This document shows positions 8,958-16,494 of a DNA stretch of 64,000 bases, piece by piece; position 1 is the stretch's first letter, and each line of letters begins with the position of its first letter. Source of the DNA: Streptomyces vinaceus (GTDB lineage Bacteria; Actinomycetota; Actinomycetes; Streptomycetales; Streptomycetaceae). The DNA lies in contig NZ_CP023692.1 in the NCBI RefSeq assembly GCF_008704935.1, positions 7,107,501 to 7,171,500 on the forward strand. Direction: 5' to 3'. The translations under genes were made by a program, and so were the position numbers. The notes under the pieces were generated by a model. The model did no database searches, was not told the origin of the DNA, and was given only the letters and a program-made list of their open reading frames with translations.

Positions 8958-9243
8958 CGGAGATCAGCGCCATCTGCTCGGGCGCGTCCGCGTGTACGGG
9001 CTGGAGCGTGAGGGTCAGCTTCTGCGTGACGGTCGCCGAGCGCTTCGCCGAGGCGCCGGCGTCGAACACCCAGAACCGCACCTTCACGCCGGGCTCGCTG
9101 GTCCGCTCCACCCCCACGGTCAGTTCCAGCTCCACCCGCTCCGCCTTGAACTTCAGGTCGGAGTCCTCGCCGGCGGACATCGCCCGGCTCAACTCCCGGC
9201 GCAGCTGCGCAATCATGTCCGCCAACTCGACCGCATCATTCAC
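8932..9243 (-). CDS. Trypco2-family small protein, partner of the protease-STAND gene
   Basis: A 103-residue protein starting with an amphipathic helix (VELADMIAQLRRELSRAM), followed by a beta-rich domain (VELELTVGVERT, VKVRFWVFDAGAS) and ending in LTLTLQPV. This matches the Trypsin-co-occurring domain 2 family, small proteins found beside trypsin-like protease genes in actinobacterial conflict or signalling loci. It overlaps the 5' end of the protease-STAND gene by 11-26 bp, so the two are one operon. GTG at 9243 gives the usual family N-terminus; an in-frame ATG at 9261 is possible but has no ribosome site. Its molecular role (adaptor, inhibitor or substrate) is not established. Confidence 0.8.
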   Translation of the reverse strand: MNDAVELADMIAQLRRELSRAMSAGEDSDLKFKAERVELELTVGVERTSEPGVKVRFWVFDAGASAKRSATVTQKLTLTLQPVHADAPEQMALISGDELLGER

Positions 9244-9420
9244 AGGAGGCCCCCCGGCCATATCCGCACGTCAACTACCCAAGATGGTAGGCAACATCAT
9301 CCCGCATCAGCGGCCCGTCGGCGTCCATCGGAAGCTGCGGCGTGCGGAGTTCGCGCATGGGTGGCGCAGACGAGGGCATCCGGCACGCAGGAACGGTCCG
9401 TGGTTCAGGAGGTGGAAGCG

Positions 9421-9603
9421 GTGCACCGTACGAAGGTGTTGAACTCCTTTCCCGCCGGTGACCCCTACGGCAGCTGGCCCGCCGAGGAGTACGCGGCCAG
9501 GTGCCGGGAGCGGGGCCAGCGGGCGACCGTCGTCATGGACCTCGACAGGGACTCCTTCCTCGTCGTGGCCCTCGACGCCGACGGGTCGCACAGCACGGCC
9601 TGA
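9421..9603 (+). CDS. small conserved hypothetical protein (60 aa)
   Basis: A 60-residue protein beginning VHRTKVLNSFPAGDPYGSWP, with an acidic/aromatic body (EEYAARCRERG) and a strand VVMDLDRDSFLVVALD. The start is strongly supported: AGGAGG at 9407-9412 is eight bases before GTG 9421, and codon third positions are GC-rich in this frame. It resembles small Streptomyces proteins with an NSFPAGDPYGSWPAEEY signature, whose function is unknown to me. It is single, with convergent TetR on the right and divergent Trypco2 on the left. No signal peptide or membrane segment. Confidence 0.7.
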   Translation: MHRTKVLNSFPAGDPYGSWPAEEYAARCRERGQRATVVMDLDRDSFLVVALDADGSHSTA

Positions 9604-9629
9604 AACCCGCCCACCGCCGCTCAGCCGGG

Positions 9630-10301
9630 TCAGTTGCCGCGGTGCGGTCCGAGGTCCCGGAGGACGGCCGCCAGCTCCTGCGCGGTCGGGGCCGGGGCGG
9701 GCAGCGGGGTTGCGGGGCGGGTTCCGGCCCGCAGGCCGTCGAGGAACAGGGACAGCTGCCGCCGCCAGGCGTTCGGGGGCCCGGCGGCCGCGAGGGAGGG
9801 TACGGCGCGGCCGAGCGTGGCCAGGCTCAGGAGCAGGTCCTCGACGGTGACGTCGGGGCGCATCACGCCGTCCCGCTGGGCGCGGCCCATCAGCAGGGCG
9901 ATCGTCTCGTGGTTGTGGGCGTGGACGGCGTCGAGCGAGGTCACGCCCTCGATGGCGGTGGTCATCAGGTCGTTGGCGCCCCGGTCATCGGCCAGCACGG
10001 TGAAGACCGCCTCCAGGTAGTGGCCCAGTGCCGTCCAGGCGTCCGCCGCGCCGCGGGCCTCCTCTCCGGCGTCGACGGTCCCCTGGAGGGAGTCCCGGAA
10101 GACGGCGTCGATCAGCGCCGCCCGGGTGGGGAAGTGCCGGTAGAGCGTGGCGTTCCCTACCCCGGCCCGGCGGGCGATCTCGTCCAGCGGGGCTTCCAGC
10201 CCCTGGGCGGCGAAGGCGTCGCGCGCGGCGGCCAGGAGCAGCTCGCGGTTGCGCAGCGCGTCGCGCCGTACAGGCGCGGGCCGTTCCGTGGCCGGGGTCA
10301 A
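9630..10301 (-). CDS. TetR/AcrR family regulator
   Basis: A 223-residue TetR repressor. The helix-turn-helix spans about residues 15-60 (LLLAAARDAFAAQGLEAPLDEIARRAGVGNATLYRHFP), with a ligand-binding helical C-terminal half. It begins with TTG at 10301, supported by GAGGAG six bases upstream in the minus-strand direction. It lies 93 bp downstream of the P450 gene on the same strand and is likely co-transcribed with it. The perfect palindrome in front of the P450 gene is the obvious candidate binding site, giving autoregulation through the shared promoter. The inducer is unknown. Confidence 0.9.
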   Translation of the reverse strand: MTPATERPAPVRRDALRNRELLLAAARDAFAAQGLEAPLDEIARRAGVGNATLYRHFPTRAALIDAVFRDSLQGTVDAGEEARGAADAWTALGHYLEAVFTVLADDRGANDLMTTAIEGVTSLDAVHAHNHETIALLMGRAQRDGVMRPDVTVEDLLLSLATLGRAVPSLAAAGPPNAWRRQLSLFLDGLRAGTRPATPLPAPAPTAQELAAVLRDLGPHRGN

Positions 10302-10394
10302 TGTCCGCTCCTCGCGCCTCGCCTCGATGCCCCTGGGCGTATCCGTACCGGGGATCCTTGTCCGGTACGGATGCTAGCGCCACCGGGGGCGGTG

Positions 10395-11597
10395 TCACGC
10401 GGGCAGCCGCCGCGACCACCGTACGGGCAGGGCGGCCACGCCCCTGAGCATCGCGCCCGGGCGGCGTACGAGGGATTCGGGCGCGGTGTCCAGGGCGAGG
10501 TCCGGCAGCCGTCGCAGGAGCGTCCGCAGGGCGGTCCGGGCTTCGATGCGGGCGAGCGGGGCGCCCAGGCAGTGGTGGATGCCGTGGCCGAACGCGAGGT
10601 GTCCCCGGGCGGGGCGGCGGACGTCGAAGCGGTCGGGGTCGGGGAAGTGCGCGGGGTCGCGGGAGGCGGCGGCGAGGGAGAGCATGACGCTGTCGCCGGC
10701 GGGGATGCGGACCCCGGCGATCTCCACGGGTTCGGCGGCGTGCCGGAAGGCGGCCGCGGTGACGGGGCCGTCGTGGCGCAGCGCCTCCTCGACGGCGCCG
10801 TCGGTCAGGCGGGGGTCGGCGCGCAGCGCGGCGAGCTGGTCGGGGTGGCGCAGCAGGGCCAGGACCGCGCTGGAGATGAGGTTGACCGTGGTCTCGTGTC
10901 CCGCGACGAGCAGGAGGAAGGCCATCCCGAGCAGTTCCTCGGGGGAGAGTCCGCCCTGCCCGGCGGAGTCCAGGACCAGGGCGCTCATGAGGTCCGTGCC
11001 GGGGTCACCGGCCTTGGCGGCGATGAGGGCGGCGAAGTACGCGCTCATCTCGCCGGCGGCGGCGCCGGCCGCGGCGGGTGAGGAAGGCGCCACGAGCTCG
11101 GTCGACCAGGCGTGGAAGTGGTGCTGGTCGGCCAGGGGGACGCCGAGCAGTTCGCAGATGACGGTGAGGGGCAGGGGGAGGGCGTAGCCCGCGACCAGAT
11201 CGGCGGAGCCCGCCGCCGGGAGGGCGTCGAGGAGCCCGTCGGCGATCTGCCGGACGCGGGGCCGCATCGCCTCGACGCGTCCGGCGGTGAACTCGCGTGA
11301 GACCAGGGCGCGCAGGCGGGTGTGGTGCGGGGCGTCGGTCTGCAACATGTTCAGCCCGATGGCGTTGCCGCCGTCGCTGCGCCACGTCGAGGAGTGCCGT
11401 ATGTCGTTGCGCAGCCGGGGGTCGGTCAGGGCGGCGCGCACCTCGTCGCGGCCGAGCACGAGCCAGACGTCGCCGCTCCCGGGCACGTGGACGCGGTGGA
11501 CGAGCCCCTTCTCGCGCAGGGCGGCGTAGACGGGGTACGGGTCGGCGGCGAAGTCGGTTCCCTCGGGGGCGAGTTCTTCGAGCGTGGGCGCGGGCAT
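10395..11597 (-). CDS. cytochrome P450
   Basis: A 400-residue soluble bacterial P450. Visible signatures are the I-helix oxygen-activation motif AGHETT, the K-helix ExxR (EEALR), the VxAAFRHA meander region, and the heme loop FGHGIHHCLG with the thiolate Cys. Such enzymes use ferredoxin-supplied electrons to hydroxylate small molecules; no ferredoxin or biosynthetic cluster is adjacent, so the substrate is open. The frame extends further upstream, but ATG at 11597 (MPAPTLEELAP) has a GAGGAAGGGA ribosome site and the family N-terminus. It is followed by the TetR gene and preceded by a 22-bp palindromic operator. Confidence 0.93.
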   Translation of the reverse strand: MPAPTLEELAPEGTDFAADPYPVYAALREKGLVHRVHVPGSGDVWLVLGRDEVRAALTDPRLRNDIRHSSTWRSDGGNAIGLNMLQTDAPHHTRLRALVSREFTAGRVEAMRPRVRQIADGLLDALPAAGSADLVAGYALPLPLTVICELLGVPLADQHHFHAWSTELVAPSSPAAAGAAAGEMSAYFAALIAAKAGDPGTDLMSALVLDSAGQGGLSPEELLGMAFLLLVAGHETTVNLISSAVLALLRHPDQLAALRADPRLTDGAVEEALRHDGPVTAAAFRHAAEPVEIAGVRIPAGDSVMLSLAAASRDPAHFPDPDRFDVRRPARGHLAFGHGIHHCLGAPLARIEARTALRTLLRRLPDLALDTAPESLVRRPGAMLRGVAALPVRWSRRLPA

Positions 11598-11621
11598 GGC
11601 GGTTCCCTTCCTCCTCGCATC

Positions 11622-11643
11622 AAACGGGGACTTGTCCCCGTTT
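11622..11643. promoter_or_regulatory. perfect 22-bp palindrome, probable TetR operator
   Basis: AAACGGGGAC at 11622-11631 and GTCCCCGTTT at 11634-11643 are perfect 10-bp arms around TT, 25 bp upstream of the P450 start. A third half-site-like AAACGGGG lies at about 11669-11676. Symmetry, length and position fit an operator for the TetR regulator encoded downstream of the P450. Confidence 0.65.
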
Positions 11644-11839
11644 CGTCGATCGGGAACGCTACCCCACGAAACGGGGGTTCCGACGGCCGGGTCGGTGGAG
11701 ACCGCCCGTCCGGACGCCGTGCCCGGCCCCCGCACCCGACCCCGCGCCCGGTCGCCCGATCGGAAAAACGGTTGGCGGTCCGCGGCGGCCGTTGTTAATC
11801 TCCCCGCAGGCCGTGTGGGAGAACGAGGAGGTGGTACCC

Positions 11840-11893
11840 GTGAACGCTGTATCGACATGGGTGCTCCCCTTCGGGGTCACGGCCGGGCGATAG
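11840..11893 (+). CDS. 17-residue upstream ORF (possible leader peptide)
   Basis: GTG at 11840 is preceded at a good distance by GAGGAGG (11825-11831), one of the best ribosome sites in the window. It opens a 17-codon frame (VNAVSTWVLPFGVTAGR) ending at TAG 11891-11893, 45 bp before the hydrolase ATG. Such placement suggests a leader peptide or translated upstream ORF controlling the next gene. The peptide has no run of a single amino acid that would identify an attenuator, and I do not recognise it. It may be fortuitous. Confidence 0.4.
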   Translation: MNAVSTWVLPFGVTAGR

Positions 11894-11938
11894 GTCGTCC
11901 GGGAGCGCCGTTCAAGAGCCCTCCCGAAAGGCACGACC

Positions 11939-12664
11939 ATGCATTTCACTTCCGAACAGCGCCTCGACGACGGCGTCGTCGAGCGCGAATTCACCCTGGG
12001 CGAGATCCCCGGCACCCTGTGGACGCCCGAGTCCGCCGCGTCGGCCCCGCTGGTGCTGATGGCCCACAACAACGGTCTGCCCAAGGCGGACCCCCGGCTG
12101 GTGGCCCGGGCCCGGTACACCGCGGCGCGCGGCTACGCGGTGGCCACCATCGACGCCGCGGGGTGCGGTGACCGGCCCCGCTCCGCAGCCGACGAGCAGG
12201 CCCGCGCCGACCTCCGGCGGGCGATGCAGGCCGGCGAGCCGGTCGACGAGATCTTCGAGTCCTTCATCGGGCCGATGGTCGAGAAGGCGGTCCCGGACTG
12301 GCGGACCACCCTGGACGCCCTCCTCGCGCTGCCCGGGATCGACGGCCCGGTCGGGTACTCCGGCGGGTGGACCGCCCTCGGCATCCGGCTGGCGGTGGTC
12401 GAGCCGCGCATCGCGGCCGCGGGCTTCTTCGCCGGGGGGTACGTGCCCCGCGCCCAGCGCGAGGAGGCCCGGCAGGTCACCGTACCGCTGCTGTTCCTGC
12501 TGCAGTGGGACGACGAGGGCAACCCCCGCCAACGCGCCCTGGACCTGTTCGACGCCTTCGGCAGCGAGGAGAAGACGCTGCACGCCAACCTGGGCGGGCA
12601 CACCGGCACCCCGTGGTTCGAGCTGGAGGACGGGTGCCGGTTCCTGGACCGGCACCTGAAGTGA
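11939..12664 (+). CDS. alpha/beta hydrolase (dienelactone-hydrolase-like)
   Basis: A 241-residue cytoplasmic hydrolase. It has an early beta-strand LVLMAHNNGLPK oxyanion region, the GYAVATIDAAGCGDR strand-loop, and the nucleophile elbow GYSGGW. PLLFLLQWDDEG carries the probable catalytic Asp, and LGGHTGTPWFELE the probable His. This arrangement resembles dienelactone hydrolase or acyl-peptide-hydrolase-like esterases; the substrate is unknown. A GAAAGG ribosome site precedes the ATG at 11939. A short strongly initiated upstream ORF lies just before it. A perfect 15-bp-stem hairpin follows the gene. Confidence 0.82.
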   Translation: MHFTSEQRLDDGVVEREFTLGEIPGTLWTPESAASAPLVLMAHNNGLPKADPRLVARARYTAARGYAVATIDAAGCGDRPRSAADEQARADLRRAMQAGEPVDEIFESFIGPMVEKAVPDWRTTLDALLALPGIDGPVGYSGGWTALGIRLAVVEPRIAAAGFFAGGYVPRAQREEARQVTVPLLFLLQWDDEGNPRQRALDLFDAFGSEEKTLHANLGGHTGTPWFELEDGCRFLDRHLK

Positions 12665-12713
12665 CGCCGGGCCGCCCGCCGGGCAGCGGACGGTAGGCGG
12701 CCCCGGCCGGGAA

Positions 12714-12754
12714 GCCGTCATCGAGGAGAGGCCGCGGCCCTCCTCGATGACGGC
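12714..12754. terminator. strong bidirectional hairpin terminator
   Basis: GCCGTCATCGAGGAG (12714-12728) and CTCCTCGATGACGGC (12740-12754) form a perfect 15-bp stem with an 11-nt GC-rich loop, between the convergent hydrolase and purple acid phosphatase genes. A terminator for both directions is the simplest reading. Confidence 0.7.
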
Positions 12755-12789
12755 ACCCGACCACCGAGGAACCGGCGCGCGGACACGGC

Positions 12790-14367
12790 CTAGCGGCCGC
12801 GTCCCCGCTGGATCTCGAAGTGGTCGATCCGCTGGCCCGTCTCGGCGAGGGCGCTGACCTTCAGCTTCGGGGAGCGGCCCGTCTCGACCTCGACCGCGAG
12901 GAAGGAGTAGTTGGTGTACCGCACCCGCGACCACTCCACCGTCTCGGTCGCCTTGGTCCCGCCCTTGACCCACCGGTAGGACTCGACGCTGTCGCGGTCC
13001 GCGACGTGGCCCTCGTACGAGTCCGGCACCGGGAAGCTGTACAGCGAACGCCCCGCCGCGCCGGCCGTGACGTACACGATGCCGTCCTGCGTGGGGTCGG
13101 TGCGCTCGCCGATGGGGACCTTCCGGCCGACCTTGTTGCCCTTGATCGCGTCGGTCCGCTCGTACACGTGGTTGTGCCCGTTGATGACCAGGTCCACCTG
13201 GTGCTTCTCGAACAGCGGCACCCACACGTCCCGCACCCCGCCCTCCGAGGCGTGCGCGCTGGTGGTCGAGAACGCGCAGTGGTGGAAGAACACCACGATG
13301 AAGTCCACGTCGCGGTGGTGGCGCAGTTCGCCCAGCCGCCGGTCCAGCCACGCGGTCTGCTTTCCGCCGCTGATACCGAAGTTGGCGGGGATCTCGTACG
13401 AGACGTCGTTCGCGTCGAGCGCCACCACCCCGACGTTGCCGTGCACGAACGAGTACACGCCGGGCTGGTTGACCGGGTCCGGGCCGTTGCCGGGCAGGGA
13501 CCAGCGGGCGTTCTGGCCGCCGTAGCCCTGGGGCGAGTACCAGGCCTCCATGTCGTGGTTGCCGGTCGTCACCATCCACGGCACGGTCTTGGCCACCGTC
13601 TCCGTCTGGGCCAGGAACTGGTCCCAAGCCCGCGCGTCGTACGTGTCGCCGGAGGTGCCCGAACCGGAGGAGTCGGCGTAGCAGATGTCACCCGCGTGCA
13701 GGTGGAAGGCCGGGTTCTGGGCCAGCAGCACCGCGTCGTTGCCGAGCGCGTGGTAGCTCACGCCCTGGTCGCCGAAGGCCGTGAAGGTGAAGTTCTCGGC
13801 GCGCGAGGGGGCGGTGGTGAAGGTGCCGAGCGTACCGAGGTTGCGGTGGTCGGCGGGGTCGAAGCCGTCGTGCCCGACCCCGTAGTAGTAGGTCTGTCCG
13901 GGCCGCAGCCGGTCCAGGCCCACGTGCAGGTAGAACTGCTCGGCCGCGGCGATCTTGCCGCCGTTCAGGACCGGGGTGCTCAGGTGTCGGACCTCGGCGT
14001 CGATCTTCACGCTCAGCGCCCAGGGGCTGGTGCCCACGCGCAGGTACGGCTTCTTCACCGCGAACGGCACCTGCCACGACACCCGCATCTGCGTCTTGGG
14101 GTCCGCGCCGTACTGCAAGTGCCGTGCGAACGGCGCGGCCAGCGCACCGTCGACACCGCGCCGCTCGGTGGAGGCCAGCACGGTCGGAGCCGCGTACGCG
14201 GGCGAGGCCGAGCCGACGGTCAGGCCGCCGCCGGCGACGGCCGCGGTCACCGCACCCGCGCGCAGCGCGCCGCGCCGGGTGAACTTCGTACGCAGGTAGT
14301 CGTGCTGCTCGGCCATGCTCATCCGCGAGGCGAGCTTCTGGGGGATACCGAAATCGGGAAGGTCCAT
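12790..14367 (-). CDS. Tat-exported purple acid phosphatase-like metallophosphoesterase
   Basis: A 525-residue exported protein. A Tat signal (FTRRGALRAGAVTAAVAGG, near residues 25-45) ends around PAYAAP. A fibronectin-like N-terminal domain (MRVSWQVPF, YYYGVGHDG) is followed by a metallophosphoesterase domain with the dinuclear-metal motifs FTAFGDQG, AGDICYAD, TTGNHDME, VVFFHHCAF and NGHNHVYER. Order and spacing match purple acid phosphatases of bacteria, which release phosphate from esters outside the cell. ATG at 14367 (MDLPDFGIP) was chosen; MRFAAM five codons upstream is possible. Its own promoter lies in the gap to the divergent rhomboid-like gene; no PHO box was recognised. Confidence 0.88.
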   Translation of the reverse strand: MDLPDFGIPQKLASRMSMAEQHDYLRTKFTRRGALRAGAVTAAVAGGGLTVGSASPAYAAPTVLASTERRGVDGALAAPFARHLQYGADPKTQMRVSWQVPFAVKKPYLRVGTSPWALSVKIDAEVRHLSTPVLNGGKIAAAEQFYLHVGLDRLRPGQTYYYGVGHDGFDPADHRNLGTLGTFTTAPSRAENFTFTAFGDQGVSYHALGNDAVLLAQNPAFHLHAGDICYADSSGSGTSGDTYDARAWDQFLAQTETVAKTVPWMVTTGNHDMEAWYSPQGYGGQNARWSLPGNGPDPVNQPGVYSFVHGNVGVVALDANDVSYEIPANFGISGGKQTAWLDRRLGELRHHRDVDFIVVFFHHCAFSTTSAHASEGGVRDVWVPLFEKHQVDLVINGHNHVYERTDAIKGNKVGRKVPIGERTDPTQDGIVYVTAGAAGRSLYSFPVPDSYEGHVADRDSVESYRWVKGGTKATETVEWSRVRYTNYSFLAVEVETGRSPKLKVSALAETGQRIDHFEIQRGRGR

Positions 14368-14581
14368 GGCTGCAAACCTCATCGTCCGAGGCGACGCGGA
14401 GTTCGCCGAGAGGTGAACGGACGGGGGCGTAACCCCCATGAGAATCCCCGGAATCACCCATCTTTTGCCACGCCGGACCGAAGCCCGGACGGCGGCGTCC
14501 ACCGCTCCGGAGGCGTACTCGGAGGACGGGTCACCGCCCCGGCGGACCGCGCCCGCGGCGCGACCTGGAGAATGCCACGAT

Positions 14582-15613
14582 ATGAACTCTCCGTCGCCGT
14601 GGGGTCTTTCGGGCAGAGCGCTGCGCGCCGTGCGGGAGTACCCGCGCCGTGCGCCGCTGACCTTCGCCTACGTCTGCCTGCTCCTGGCCGGACACGCCTG
14701 GGTCGGTCACGGGCTGTCCGCCGAGCGGGCGGCCACCGTACTGGGATACCTCAGCACCAATCAGGACAACCTGCAAGATCATCCGCTCTCCGCGCTCCTC
14801 GGCAGCGTGCTGTTCTTCGACGGAACCCTCACGGACGTCACCTCGGTGGGCTTCGTGGGCACCCTGATCACCTTCGGCCTCGGCGTCTGCTGCTTCCTGG
14901 CCCGGGCGGAGAGCCGGTGGGGAAAGCGGCGCGCCGCGGCCGTGTTCCTCGGCGGGCACGGCGCGGCCACCCTGCTCACCGCCGTCGTCATCGCCGTCGC
15001 GCTGCGGCGCGGCTGGTATCCGGCGGACGTGCGGCAGGCCCTGGACTACGGGGTCAGTTACGGAGCCCAGACCGTACTGGCCGTCGGTACGCTCACCCTG
15101 CCGCGCCGGGGCCGTATCCCCTGGGCCGTCTTCGTCCTCGGATGGCCCCTGGGCGGGGCCGAATGGACGGGGCCGCTGCCGGACTTCACGACGGTCGGGC
15201 ATCTCGTGGCGGCGGCCCTCGGTTTCGCGCTGCTGGGTCTCCCGGCCTTCAGGCGGCGACGGCGGGGCGCGGGCGCGGCGACCGGCCGCGCCTGCGACGG
15301 CGCACGCCGCACCGGCTCACGGGGACTGCGCGCCCCGTGGTCCGCGCAGGCGCACCGCGAGGGCGGCGACGTCGTCGTCGAGCCGGCCCTTGCTGTGGCG
15401 CAGGAGGTCGCGATGGAGAGCCGTGAGTACCTCCCGGGGCGCGAGCGGGGGCTGCCGGCGCATCCAGGCCGCCAGCGGGAAGAACTCGCCGTCGCGGACG
15501 CGGGCCTCGGCGATCCCGTCCGTGTAGAGGAGCAGCAGGTCGCCGGGGGCGAACTCGAAGCTGTCCACGCTGTAGTGGTCACCGATCAGCTCCGCGAGGC
15601 TGAGCAGCGGTGA
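14582..15613 (+). CDS. rhomboid-like membrane protein with anomalous C-terminal overlap
   Basis: From ATG 14582 (MNSPSPWGLS) the first about 230 residues contain five or six membrane segments (LTFAYVCLLLAGHAWV, VGTLITFGLGVCCFLA, AATLLTAVVIAVAL, VGHLVAAALGFALLGLP), a rhomboid-like fold without an evident GxSG serine, so probably not a protease. The frame then continues past an Arg-rich stretch for about 100 residues that lie antisense to the conserved end of the SpoIIE phosphatase gene, an overlap of 297 bp. This tail has shadow-type composition and is probably not conserved. A frameshift near 15250-15320 or natural read-through of a lost stop could explain it. Confidence 0.65.
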   Translation: MNSPSPWGLSGRALRAVREYPRRAPLTFAYVCLLLAGHAWVGHGLSAERAATVLGYLSTNQDNLQDHPLSALLGSVLFFDGTLTDVTSVGFVGTLITFGLGVCCFLARAESRWGKRRAAAVFLGGHGAATLLTAVVIAVALRRGWYPADVRQALDYGVSYGAQTVLAVGTLTLPRRGRIPWAVFVLGWPLGGAEWTGPLPDFTTVGHLVAAALGFALLGLPAFRRRRRGAGAATGRACDGARRTGSRGLRAPWSAQAHREGGDVVVEPALAVAQEVAMESREYLPGRERGLPAHPGRQREELAVADAGLGDPVRVEEQQVAGGELEAVHAVVVTDQLREAEQR

Positions 15614-16444
15614 GGGGGACGAGGACTCCAGCACGCGGAGTTCCCCTCGGTTCAGCAGCAGTGGCGGGGGGTGTCCGCAGTTGAGGACGTCGATCCGGCC
15701 GCCCTCGTGCGGGATCTCCACGAGCAGGGCGGTGGCGAAGCGCTCCATCGGGCCGTCGGAAGGGAAGGAGGCGTTGTACCGGGTGCTGCTGGCATCCAGC
15801 CTGCGCGCGATGCCCACCAGGCCGCTTTCACCGTGGGCCGCCTCCCGGAAGGCGTTGACGATCGCGGCGGCCTCACCCACGGCCGGCAGGCCCTTGCCCC
15901 GTACGTCACCGATGAGCATCCGGATCCCGTACGGGGTCTCCACCACCTCGTAGAAGTCCCCGCCGATCCGCGCCTCCGCCGCGGCCGCGAGGTACAGCGA
16001 CTCGATCTCGATGTTCCCGAAGAGCCGCGGCAGGGGGCTCAGCACCACCTGCTGCGCCGCGTCGGCGACGAGCCGCACCTGGAGGAGGGTGCGCTCCCGC
16101 TGGAGCCGCAGGTGGCTCCCGTAGGCGGCGGCCACGGTGACCGCGATGATCCCCGCGCACGTCCACCACGTTCCCAGATCGGGGAAGACCAGGCTGAGGC
16201 CGATCATCAGCAGGAGGCAGACCGTCCCGAGCAGGACGGTGGGGAGGACCGGCCACATCGCGGCGGCGAGGGCCGGCGCGGCGGGCAGGAGGCGGCTGAA
16301 GGCCATCTCCGGCGGAGTGGCGTAGGCCAGGCTTGCGATGACGACGGTCAAGATGACCGGCGACAGCCGCACAAGTCTTCCCCGGCCGGGGCGCCGACGG
16401 AGCCACGGTCGTCCAGACTCGATCACATTTCCTAGAATATCCAT
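15317..16444 (-). CDS. membrane-anchored SpoIIE-type PP2C phosphatase
   Basis: A 375-residue protein with three to four N-terminal membrane segments (LSPVILTVVIASLAY, LAAAMWPVLPTVLLGTVCLLLMIGLSL, CAGIIAVTVAAAYG), a short linker helix, then a SpoIIE/RsbU-type Ser/Thr phosphatase domain. Its metal-binding signatures are RIGGDFYEVVE, IGDVRGKGLPA, LLLYTDGIAEA and DDDVAALAV. Such proteins dephosphorylate anti-anti-sigma factors in partner-switching pathways; no anti-sigma partner is adjacent. Start at ATG 16444 (MDILGNVIES) fits the membrane topology; upstream open frame is Arg/Pro-rich shadow. The 3' end overlaps the tail of the rhomboid-like frame. Confidence 0.88.
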   Translation of the reverse strand: MDILGNVIESGRPWLRRRPGRGRLVRLSPVILTVVIASLAYATPPEMAFSRLLPAAPALAAAMWPVLPTVLLGTVCLLLMIGLSLVFPDLGTWWTCAGIIAVTVAAAYGSHLRLQRERTLLQVRLVADAAQQVVLSPLPRLFGNIEIESLYLAAAAEARIGGDFYEVVETPYGIRMLIGDVRGKGLPAVGEAAAIVNAFREAAHGESGLVGIARRLDASSTRYNASFPSDGPMERFATALLVEIPHEGGRIDVLNCGHPPPLLLNRGELRVLESSSPSPLLSLAELIGDHYSVDSFEFAPGDLLLLYTDGIAEARVRDGEFFPLAAWMRRQPPLAPREVLTALHRDLLRHSKGRLDDDVAALAVRLRGPRGAQSP

Positions 16445-16494
16445 GGAACGGGGACATGGCGCTGCGATGCGCCGGCCGCCGTGCCGCACGGCGC

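Noticed and set aside
9275..9290. A CTACC/GGTAG inverted repeat upstream of the Trypco2 gene, considered as an operator.
   Set aside because: Arms of only 5 bp and no adjacent regulator; too weak to call.
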